Origin: Candidatus Stahliibacteriota bacterium CG08_land_8_20_14_0_20_40_26
Lineage (GTDB): Bacteria; Hydrothermota; UBA3073
Assembly (NCBI GenBank): GCA_002774315.1
Contig: PEYP01000111.1
Location: forward strand, 1-7,953
Direction: 5' to 3'
Length of the DNA: 7,953 bases
Position numbers and translations under genes: made by a program. Positions 1-6,341 of the stretch are shown piece by piece. Each line of letters starts with the position of its first letter. Positions within the stretch are counted from its first letter, which is position 1. The notes under the pieces are model-generated. The model saw only the letters and a list, made by a program, of their open reading frames with translations. It searched no databases and was not told the origin of the DNA.

Positions 1-95
1 AGGTAATTAGGTCATTGGGCATTATGTCATTGGCTATCTGCATCGTCGGGCAATTGATCTTTTAATAACTTAATGACCTAATAACTCAATAACTT
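1..95. repeat. Inverted arrays of an 8-bp word (RRGTYATT)
   Basis: The left arm (1-31) reads on the + strand as consecutive octamers close to RRGTYATT: AGGTAATT (1-8), AGGTCATT (9-16), a 7-bp variant (17-23) and ATGTCATT (24-31). The right arm (64-95) is four unbroken octamers of the same word on the - strand: AAGTTATT (64-71), AGGTCATT (72-79), GAGTTATT (80-87) and AAGTTATT (88-95). A 32-nt spacer separates the arms. The best single inverted match is 11 bp (6-16 with 72-82). This is read directly from the sequence; the function is unknown. It could form a cruciform or bind a protein repeatedly. Confidence 0.7.
54..82 (+). promoter_or_regulatory. Weak possible promoter upstream of thiE
   Basis: TTGATC (54-59), a 17-nt spacer and CCTAAT (77-82) give a poor sigma-70-like match (4/6 and 4/6). 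It lies inside the octamer array, so the match may be chance. No THI-box (TPP riboswitch) consensus is visible in the 136 nt before thiE, although the leader could begin outside the window. Confidence 0.15.
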
Positions 96-101
96 TAGCA
101 T

Positions 102-121
102 ATCTGCGTAAATCAGCGTCC
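102..121 (+). repeat. Decamer pair (ATCTGCGTAA + ATCAGCGTCC)
   Basis: Two consecutive 10-bp units of the general form ATCWGCGTNN lie just upstream of the first gene. They resemble the decamers ATTCGTGTNN at 3389-3408 and ATCTGTGNNN (- strand) at 4682-4711, so they are probably a degenerate member of the same intergenic family. Confidence 0.5.
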
Positions 122-136
122 AAATTTTATCTGCCT

Positions 137-751
137 ATGCTATTGTATGTTATTCTTGACGAGAAGTGGCTTAAGGGAAGAAAAATAGAGGAAGTAGCGA
201 GAAGACTCGCATCATCAGGCGTATCTATGATACAGTTAAGGGAACACAAAAAGGCAAGAGAAATCATAGAAGACGCAAGAAAGATAAAATCTGTAATACA
301 AAACTATAATATACCACTTCTTGTCAATAATCGCCCCGACATTGCACTCGAGGCAGATGCAGGTGGCGTCCACATCGGTCAGGATGATGTCTCTATATAT
401 ACTGCTAAAAAGATACTCGGCAAGAGCAAATTGATAGGTGTATCTGTACATTCAGTTGAAGAAGCACTTCTGGCGGAAAAAGAAGGTGCAAACTATCTTT
501 CCTTTGGCTCCATATTCCCCTCAAAAACAAAGGAATCTGTTGTTCGTCCCACTTCCATCCTTAGAAAGATAAAGAAAACAGTCGGTATTCCCGTTTTTGC
601 AATAGGTGGTATAACCCTTGAGAACATAGATCTAGTTATAAAAGAAGGCATTGATGGCATTTGTGTATCAAGAGATATTTTGGACAGAGAGGATATTGAA
701 AAAAGGGTAAGGGAATATCTAAAAATGCTAACGCATATTCTGAGAGATTAG
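137..751 (+). CDS. thiE: Thiamine phosphate synthase family protein (ThiE/TenI-like)
   Basis: This is a 204-residue cytosolic TIM-barrel protein of normal family length. ThiE joins HMP-PP to thiazole phosphate to give thiamine phosphate. Visible motifs are IQLRE (32-36), VNNRPDIAL (63-71), GVHIGQDD (77-84), GVSVHS (101-106), FGSIFPSKTK (123-132), IPVFAIGGI (151-159) and GIDGICVS (171-178). Aligned from memory to B. subtilis ThiE, the phosphate-binding Ser (S103) and the Lys of the TxTK loop (K132) are kept, as is one Mg2+ ligand (D84). The other Mg2+ ligand (ThiE D93) is Asn65, and Lys of LREK (ThiE K61) is His37. The stretch around SVHSVEEA resembles TenI, but the TenI catalytic His in FGH is Ser125. 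The family is certain; ThiE versus TenI activity is not. The start fits the usual MxLYxIxD opening, but no Shine-Dalgarno precedes it. The sigma gene follows after 2 nt. Confidence 0.85.
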   Translation: MLLYVILDEKWLKGRKIEEVARRLASSGVSMIQLREHKKAREIIEDARKIKSVIQNYNIPLLVNNRPDIALEADAGGVHIGQDDVSIYTAKKILGKSKLIGVSVHSVEEALLAEKEGANYLSFGSIFPSKTKESVVRPTSILRKIKKTVGIPVFAIGGITLENIDLVIKEGIDGICVSRDILDREDIEKRVREYLKMLTHILRD

Positions 752-753
752 TT

Positions 754-1284
754 ATGGAAGATGAAGTCCTTGTTAAACGGGTAAAGGCAGGGGATAAGCA
801 TTCATTCGAAGTTCTTGTAAAAAGACACGAGAGAAAGGTATACAACTCGGCATATAGGATTTTACACAACAGTGATGATGCGATGGATATAATGATGGAA
901 ACTTTTTACATTGCTTATACCCGTCTACCTTCTTTGAAAATTGAGGCGAAATTCGGTTCATGGCTTATCGGAATTGCGAGAAATCTTGCACTTATGAGAT
1001 TAAGAAGCAAAAAGAAGGAAATTTCAATTGAAGAACCTGAGGTTAGGAAGAGACTTTCTGTCCCATTTGATGACGAAGTAACAAGAGAGGAATTAAAAAA
1101 AATTATTAAAAGAGAGATAGAAAACTTACCCCACAAATACAGAGAAGCATTTGTTATGAGGGAGATAATGGGACTTCCTTATGGAAGGATAACAAAGGAG
1201 CTTGGTATCTCTCAAAGTAATGCAAAGGTAAGAGTATCAAGGGCAAAGGCACTCTTAAGAACAAGACTAATGAGAATCCTTTAA
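754..1284 (+). CDS. ECF-type RNA polymerase sigma factor (RpoE-like)
   Basis: This 176-residue protein has the two-domain ECF layout. Region 2 is about residues 6-88: SFEVLVKRHERKVYN (17-31), DDAMDIMMETFYIAY (41-55) and FGSWLIGIARNLAL (67-80), which match the family's DAEDLxQExF and WLxxIARN motifs. A charged linker (88-118) leads to region 4 (about 121-173), with LPHKYREAFVMREIMGLPY and the helix-turn-helix ITKELGISQSNAKVRVSRA that reads the -35 element. It directs RNA polymerase to a specific regulon. The ATG lies 2 nt after the thiE stop, with a weak GAGAG (742-746) inside the end of thiE, so translation is probably coupled. ECF factors are usually followed by an anti-sigma gene; here convergent gyrB ends 17 nt away, so no partner is adjacent. 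The ECF group and target promoters cannot be told from sequence alone. Confidence 0.93.
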   Translation: MEDEVLVKRVKAGDKHSFEVLVKRHERKVYNSAYRILHNSDDAMDIMMETFYIAYTRLPSLKIEAKFGSWLIGIARNLALMRLRSKKKEISIEEPEVRKRLSVPFDDEVTREELKKIIKREIENLPHKYREAFVMREIMGLPYGRITKELGISQSNAKVRVSRAKALLRTRLMRIL

Positions 1285-1301
1285 AGTCATTCTAAAACAC
1301 T

Positions 1302-3263
<1,962 letters not shown>

Positions 3264-3283
3264 TCAATTTACTTGAATGTATT

Positions 3284-3312
3284 ATTATAACACATTTTTC
3301 GGCAATTGTCAA
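3284..3312 (-). promoter_or_regulatory. Consensus sigma-70 promoter of gyrB
   Basis: On the - strand TTGACA (3307-3312) and TATAAT (3284-3289) are separated by exactly 17 nt, an exact match to the housekeeping consensus. Transcription would start near 3277, giving a leader of about 70 nt before the gyrB ATG. This indicates that gyrB is transcribed independently of the upstream prenyl synthase gene. Confidence 0.88.
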
Positions 3313-3336
3313 GGAAAATTAACTTTGTGTAACCCG

Positions 3337-3380
3337 CCCCGTGAGATGCTCGCTATCTAATGGGATGCTATCTAACGGGG
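3337..3380. repeat. Hairpin with internal near-duplication
   Basis: CCCCGTGAGAT (3337-3347) pairs with ATCTAACGGGG (3370-3380) with one mismatch. The right part is built from two near copies: GATGCT + CGCT + ATCTAA followed by GG, then GATGCT + ATCTAACGG (3345-3378). It lies about 30 nt upstream of the gyrB -35 box. No T-tract follows on either strand, so it does not look like an intrinsic terminator. Confidence 0.5.
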
Positions 3381-3388
3381 TGAGTACC

Positions 3389-3408
3389 ATTCGTGTGCAT
3401 TCGTGGTA
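3389..3408 (+). repeat. Decamer pair (ATTCGTGTGC + ATTCGTGGTA)
   Basis: Two consecutive 10-bp units share ATTCGTG. The second unit runs directly into a perfect TATAAT (3407-3412). It is a likely member of the same decamer family as those at 102-121 and 4682-4711. Confidence 0.6.
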
Positions 3409-3412
3409 TAAT
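3404..3412 (+). promoter_or_regulatory. Extended -10 promoter-like site (TGGTATAAT)
   Basis: This is a perfect TATAAT preceded by TGG, the extended -10 arrangement, at the end of a decamer repeat. The -35 region (3384-3389, GTACCA) is poor, which extended -10 promoters tolerate. Transcription would start near 3419 and run toward the small reading frame at 3439, against the prenyl synthase gene. Confidence 0.35.
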
Positions 3413-3430
3413 TTCCTATGCTGTCAAGGA

Positions 3431-3450
3431 GAAAAATCGTGTGGTACGAT
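3431..3450 (-). terminator. Weak possible terminator after the prenyl synthase
   Basis: On the - strand ATCGT-ACCAC-ACGAT (3436-3450) forms a 5-bp stem with a 5-nt loop, followed directly by a T-run (3431-3436, TTTTTC). It lies about 35 nt beyond the prenyl synthase stop. The stem is short, so efficiency would be low. It occupies the same bases as the start of the possible + strand micro-gene. Confidence 0.3.
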
Positions 3451-3504
3451 ACAGGTAGAAAAAATACAGATTATGTAAGTTGGTTAGAATTTGCGTTTTT
3501 TTAG
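3439..3504 (+). CDS. Possible 21-residue peptide (weakly supported)
   Basis: A GTG-started frame of 21 codons ends at TAG 3502-3504. Support comes from signals rather than similarity: TGGTATAAT at 3404-3412 and AAGGAG at 3426-3431, 7 nt before the GTG. The peptide is rich in aromatic residues (WYDTGRK near the start, SWLEFAFF at the end) and I recognise no family. An in-frame ATG at 3418 would give 28 residues but has no ribosome site. The last 21 nt overlap the 3' end of the convergent prenyl synthase gene, so those codons are constrained by the other strand. Chance is a real possibility. Confidence 0.25.
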   Translation: MWYDTGRKNTDYVSWLEFAFF

Positions 3505-4569
3505 ATAATCTATAAACTGCAGAAAGAAACCTTTGTATTTAAGAGGCGACGAAAGAAGGGATTCTCGTGCAAGTTCTGTATAATATTCAATTCTCTTCTG
3601 TGAATAGTCAACTGCACCACAATCTACCATAATATTTTTTATTCTTTCCATATCATCTTCACTCACATTACTACCTAATTTAGCTTTCAAGAACTTTCTC
3701 TCCTTTGATCCAGCATTTTTAAATACATAGATAACTAAAAGGGTTTTCTTACCCTGTCTTATATCGGACGATGTGGGTTTGCCTGTTTTTTTGTCGTCGC
3801 CAAATGTGCCAAGGATATCATCGGTTATCTGAAAAGCCCTTCCAATAAATTTTCCGTATTCCCCGAGCATTTTAAGATCCTTAAGTCCTCCAAATATTCC
3901 TCCAAGAACGAGAGGCAGACAGGTGGTATAACTTCCCGTTTTTAAGTCCACCATACGGATAAATTCATCTTCATCCACATCTCCGCGTTTTTCCAGAATT
4001 ATATCCATAAGTTCTCCCCTGAAACACTGCTCGCATGCAAGGGCAAATTCCTTAAGAGCCATTGCCTTCATTCTGCTGGGAAATGGGGATTCCAGAATTG
4101 GCAAAAGTGCCAGAGATGAAAACACATCACCGCCTATCAATGCACAGGAAAGACCAAAGTGGGTAAAATCTCGGTCTTGTACTAATTCTCTATCCTTTTC
4201 TTCCATAAATCTCTCTACCATCTTATGAAAACTTGGTCCTCCTCGTCTTGTATCATCTCTGTCAATAATATCATCATGGATAAGGAGGTAATTTTCAACA
4301 AATTCCATAGAAAGTGAAGCATTCATTATGGCATCTATATTTTCTCTCCCGGATGCCTTGTAAGCCTCTACCATAAGAATTGGGCGAAGTCTCTTCCCTC
4401 CTCTCATAGCAAAATCAATAAGGAGACTATACAATTTTTTGTTATACCAATCGCCTGCTACCCTTTTTTTATCTTCAAGAAATCTAAAAAGCCTTTCATT
4501 TATCTTCTCTTTTACCTCTTCCACCTCTTGCTGAAATGACAACATACCTTCTCCTGGTATAATATTCAT
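3484..4569 (-). CDS. Polyprenyl (farnesyl/geranylgeranyl) diphosphate synthase, IdsA-like
   Basis: This all-alpha trans-prenyltransferase condenses isopentenyl diphosphate with an allylic diphosphate to give C15-C20 or longer precursors of quinones, carriers or lipids. Motifs, numbered for the 361-residue form: GGKRLRP (57-63), the first Asp-rich motif DDIID followed by RDDTRRG (99-110), GE at 185-186, K210-TG, FQITDD (246-251) and GKPTSSDIRQGKKT (263-276). The second motif is DDILG (DDxxG) rather than DDxxD, as in IdsA-type and many archaeal enzymes. Tyr94, five residues before the first Asp, is a size the family uses to stop at C15-C20, so a very long product is less likely (inference). The longest frame starts at 4569 without a ribosome site. 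ATG 4543-4545 (Met9) has AGGAG five nt upstream and is the likelier start, giving 353 residues. The neighbouring glycosyltransferase hints at a lipid role but lies 498 nt away. Confidence 0.92.
   Translation of the reverse strand: MNIIPGEGMLSFQQEVEEVKEKINERLFRFLEDKKRVAGDWYNKKLYSLLIDFAMRGGKRLRPILMVEAYKASGRENIDAIMNASLSMEFVENYLLIHDDIIDRDDTRRGGPSFHKMVERFMEEKDRELVQDRDFTHFGLSCALIGGDVFSSLALLPILESPFPSRMKAMALKEFALACEQCFRGELMDIILEKRGDVDEDEFIRMVDLKTGSYTTCLPLVLGGIFGGLKDLKMLGEYGKFIGRAFQITDDILGTFGDDKKTGKPTSSDIRQGKKTLLVIYVFKNAGSKERKFLKAKLGSNVSEDDMERIKNIMVDCGAVDYSQKRIEYYTELARESLLSSPLKYKGFFLQFIDYLKKRKF
4551..4555 (-). promoter_or_regulatory. Ribosome binding site deciding the prenyl synthase start
   Basis: AGGAG on the - strand, followed by a 5-nt spacer (AAGGT), precedes the ATG at 4543-4545 (Met9 of the longest frame). 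The upstream ATG at 4567-4569 is preceded only by repeat sequence, so the gene probably runs 3484-4545. Confidence 0.7.
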
Positions 4570-4576
4570 TATACCT

Positions 4577-4611
4577 GATTACACAGATTTTAGAATACGA
4601 TTACACAGATT
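4577..4611. repeat. Direct repeat GATTACACAGATT (two copies)
   Basis: Identical 13-bp copies lie at 4577-4589 and 4599-4611, 22 bp apart, directly upstream of the prenyl synthase frame. Their CACAGAT core matches the decamers at 4682-4711. The spacing is about two helical turns. Confidence 0.75.
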
Positions 4612-4681
4612 AAAAAGTCAGCCTTTACCCGGCAACTCTCATTGTCAAAATTAACTAAGAAATTATCTCAAAATATGCGTT

Positions 4682-4711
4682 AACCACAGATGAACACAGA
4701 TATTCACAGAT
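4682..4711 (-). repeat. Three tandem decamers (ATCTGTGNNN)
   Basis: On the - strand three consecutive 10-bp units begin with ATCTGTG (units 4702-4711, 4692-4701 and 4682-4691). They sit inside the left arm of the 183-bp palindrome. Confidence 0.8.
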
Positions 4712-4765
4712 TATATAAGGGTCTTAAAGAACATGGGCATTCACCTTTTGGGTGAAAAACATTTC

Positions 4766-4785
4766 TACCTGTCGGTAGACAGGTA
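4766..4785. repeat. Perfect hairpin TACCTGTC-GGTA-GACAGGTA
   Basis: An 8-bp perfect stem with a GGTA loop sits near the middle of the 183-bp palindrome. It resembles, in its CCTG...CAGG ends, the palindrome at 6279-6297. No T-tract follows, so termination is unlikely. Confidence 0.75.
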
Positions 4786-4811
4786 ATTTCTGTAAGTTCT
4801 TTTATTGACCC

Positions 4812-4842
4812 ATCTTGTGCTACTCTTGTGATAATCTTGTGG
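4812..4842 (+). repeat. CTTGTG repeated at 11-bp spacing
   Basis: CTTGTG occurs at 4814-4819, 4825-4830 and 4836-4841, an exact 11-bp period. This is the right-arm counterpart of the CACAGAT decamers, with one extra base per unit. Confidence 0.65.
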
Positions 4843-4902
4843 TTTCTTAACGCATAATCTGGGATTAACTTTTAGAGCAGATGCCTTTAAATAAGAAAGC
4901 AC

Positions 4903-5049
4903 TTAATATTTAAAAACATCCGGGATATTGCCAGTTACTGCCTTAACTTCAACTATGATTCCGTCTTCAACAACAAATTCTGGCTCTTATCCAGTGTAAA
5001 CTCTATAACAACAGGTTATTATTCGTTCTGTAATCAGACATCCTGATCT
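4903..5049 (-). pseudogene. Decayed fragment resembling a GxxExxY / PD-(D/E)xK-type protein
   Basis: On the - strand, just past the glycosyltransferase, one frame reads EPEFVVEDGIIVEVKAV and continues to a TAA at 4903-4905. The pattern of an acidic residue, a short hydrophobic strand, then E-x-K resembles the core of GxxExxY-type proteins and other PD-(D/E)xK nuclease-fold proteins (known form approximately ADFVVEDKIIVELKAV). The same frame has a TAA at 4987-4989, another stop at 5050-5052, no start with a ribosome site, and lacks the family's N-terminal half and C-terminal end. I read it as a remnant. The match rests on about 17 residues and is from memory. Confidence 0.45.
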
Positions 5050-5067
5050 TTATAGGATGCCTCTAAT

Positions 5068-6171
5068 TTAAATTACTTTATCTGGTTGAACAAATAGCGA
5101 TTTGTAAACTCTTTCCACCCTGTCAGTTACCCTCTTCCAGGAGAATCCAACAGCATACTCTCTGCCCCTTCTCCCCAGCCTTTCTCGTAATTCCCTATTC
5201 TCTGCAAGTCTTACGATGGCGGATGCTATTGCCTGCGGGTTTTCTTTTTCCACGAGCACTCCCGTATTACTATCCTTTATAACACACCTGTAACCCGGTA
5301 TAGAGGATGCTACAACAGGCACTCCGCTTGCCATAGCCTCGAGAAGCACAATCCCAAAACTTTCGTTCCCGGTCGCAGGACTGCAGAACACATCAGCGGA
5401 AGCATAGAATCGGGGAATTTGTGATAGATGGACACATTTTCGTAGAACTATATCATTTGAGTATCTCCTGGGAACCTCAAAACTACCACTGCCAACTATG
5501 ACAAGTCTTGCATCGGGCACTTCCCTCTTTATCGTTGGAAATGCAGAAAGAAGGTATTTCAACCCCTTTCTGGGTTCAAATCTGCCAACAAAGAGTATAT
5601 TAAATCTCCCTTTGAGTTCCGGTAGAGGCTCAATTTCTGGATTAAATCTCTCTATATCCACTCCATTCGGAATTATTATATACCTGCCGGGGAAAAACGT
5701 TGATATAGACTTCTCTGCAATCTCTGAGACGGCTATCCTCGCATCAAGTTTGTTAAAATATTTCATTAAATACCTCTTTGACATCTCATACGCAAGACTC
5801 CTGTCGTAGGCTGCGTGAACAGTGATGACATTCCTAGTATCGGAATATTTTAACGCAAGAATTGGAAGTACGGGCACAAAACTGTGAATATGAATTATAT
5901 CAAATCCTCCTTTAACCACTTCGTTTACCTGTTTTTGTATATCCCATGTAACTGCAATCTGTGAACGGGAACGATTTACCAAGATAGGCAAAGCCTTTCC
6001 AACCCTTACAACCGGAGGAAATCTATTTACCTCATCATCCCTATCCATATGCGGAGCCATTATAGTAACAGTGTGCCCTTTCTTCATTAGTTCACAGGAC
6101 ATATGATATATATGTTCCGAAACACCCCCAAGATGGGGGTAATATACATCTGATACCATCAATATCCGCAT
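5068..6171 (-). CDS. GT-B glycosyltransferase, family 4 (PimA-like)
   Basis: This 367-residue retaining glycosyltransferase has a two-Rossmann GT-B fold. It should transfer sugar from a nucleotide-sugar donor to a lipid or glycan acceptor at the inner face of the membrane. The N-terminal acceptor domain opens MRILMVSDVYYPHLGGVSEH, with the family's GG loop at 15-16; HIHSF (94-98) and IPNGVDIERF (167-176) follow. The C-terminal donor domain has LFVGRFEPRKG (193-203, with R197 and K202 expected on the donor diphosphate), ESFGIVLLE (270-278, the E-x7-E motif) and EAMASGVPVVAS (278-289). The TGNESFGIVLLEAMASG stretch is reminiscent of PimA, but donor and acceptor cannot be assigned. No Shine-Dalgarno precedes the ATG; Met5 is an alternative. 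No signal peptide or membrane span is seen. Upstream and downstream gaps (170 and 498 nt) are full of repeats. Confidence 0.93.
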   Translation of the reverse strand: MRILMVSDVYYPHLGGVSEHIYHMSCELMKKGHTVTIMAPHMDRDDEVNRFPPVVRVGKALPILVNRSRSQIAVTWDIQKQVNEVVKGGFDIIHIHSFVPVLPILALKYSDTRNVITVHAAYDRSLAYEMSKRYLMKYFNKLDARIAVSEIAEKSISTFFPGRYIIIPNGVDIERFNPEIEPLPELKGRFNILFVGRFEPRKGLKYLLSAFPTIKREVPDARLVIVGSGSFEVPRRYSNDIVLRKCVHLSQIPRFYASADVFCSPATGNESFGIVLLEAMASGVPVVASSIPGYRCVIKDSNTGVLVEKENPQAIASAIVRLAENRELRERLGRRGREYAVGFSWKRVTDRVERVYKSLFVQPDKVI

Positions 6172-6183
6172 ATATAAAAATAT

Positions 6184-6212
6184 ATCAAATATACAAAATT
6201 AACCGCAGTCAA
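6184..6212 (-). promoter_or_regulatory. Possible promoter of the glycosyltransferase gene
   Basis: On the - strand TTGACT (6207-6212), 17 nt and TTTGAT (6184-6189) match the housekeeping consensus at 5/6 and 4/6. The predicted start of transcription lies only about 6 nt before the ATG, which would make the message nearly leaderless and would fit the absence of a ribosome site. The surrounding AT-rich sequence raises the chance of a false match. Confidence 0.3.
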
Positions 6213-6214
6213 TT

Positions 6215-6262
6215 GCACAAATTGAATTTGTGCCTACATGTAGGCACGGTTTATAACCGTGC
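6215..6262. repeat. Chain of three overlapping palindromes sharing GCAC/GTGC ends
   Basis: Three inverted repeats share their ends: GCACAAATT-G-AATTTGTGC (6215-6233), the perfect 18-bp palindrome GTGCCTACATGTAGGCAC (6230-6247), and GCACGGTT-TAT-AACCGTGC (6244-6262). GCAC/GTGC thus appears four times at 6215, 6230, 6244 and 6259 (spacing 14-15 bp). Any two neighbours compete for a shared arm. It lies just upstream of the glycosyltransferase start. Confidence 0.8.
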
Positions 6263-6278
6263 AAAAATTAAATTCATC

Positions 6279-6297
6279 CCTGCCTGCGGCAGGCAGG
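6279..6297. repeat. GC-rich palindrome CCTGCCTGC-G-GCAGGCAGG
   Basis: Nine-bp arms around a single central base form a strong hairpin. On the - strand, downstream of the permease gene, it is followed by GATGAATTTAATTTTT, so it could serve as a weak terminator for that gene; the four bases before the T-rich stretch make this uncertain. Palindromes of this CCTGCC/GGCAGG type are common as dispersed repeats in many uncultured-lineage genomes (general knowledge). Confidence 0.75.
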
Positions 6298-6299
6298 CT

Positions 6300-6333
6300 C
6301 TCCATTTTTCCTTATTCTCCATTTCTCCTTATA
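6300..6333. repeat. 17-bp tandem duplication
   Basis: Units 6300-6316 and 6317-6333 agree at 15 of 17 positions (CTCCATTTYTCCTTATW). On the - strand each unit reads as AAGGARAAATGGAG, a ribosome-site-like purine run placed before an ATG. It begins 8 nt beyond the permease stop. Confidence 0.7.
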
Positions 6334-6341
6334 AATCCAGA

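Larger units (their letters stand above)
4674..4856. repeat. 183-bp imperfect palindrome with 10-bp terminal inverted repeats
   Basis: TATGCGTTAA (4674-4683) is repeated in perfect inverted form at 4847-4856. The arms stay related inward: CCACA and two further CACA words on the left match CTTGTG words on the right, and GGGTCTTAAAGAAC near 4719-4732 matches the inverse of GTTCTTTTATTGACCC at 4797-4812. The centre holds two small hairpins (TTCACC/GGTGAA at 4740-4756 and one at 4766-4785). The form is like a non-autonomous miniature element or a structured RNA. It encodes no protein, and I see no clear target-site duplication. Confidence 0.6.

Noticed and set aside
1..136. TPP riboswitch ahead of the thiE gene
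   Set aside because: No THI-box core sequences were found; the space is occupied by octamer and decamer repeats.
4560..4640. Promoter for the prenyl synthase gene (for example CTGACT, 18 nt, TATTCT on the - strand)
   Set aside because: Both boxes are poor and the sequence overlaps the GATTACACAGATT repeats; I cannot separate it from chance.
4570..4860. CRISPR array suggested by repeated CACAGAT words
   Set aside because: Units are 10-11 bp and contiguous, without spacers of uniform length, and no cas genes are present.
5039..5059. CATCCT/AGGATG inverted repeat as a terminator after the glycosyltransferase
   Set aside because: The stem is only six pairs with a nine-base loop, and no T-run follows on the - strand.
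6251..6322. A 23-codon - strand frame after the permease, starting at ATG 6320-6322 with AAGGAG next to it
   Set aside because: Spacing from the ribosome-like site is too short, and the frame runs through two palindromes, so its codons simply reflect repeat sequence.
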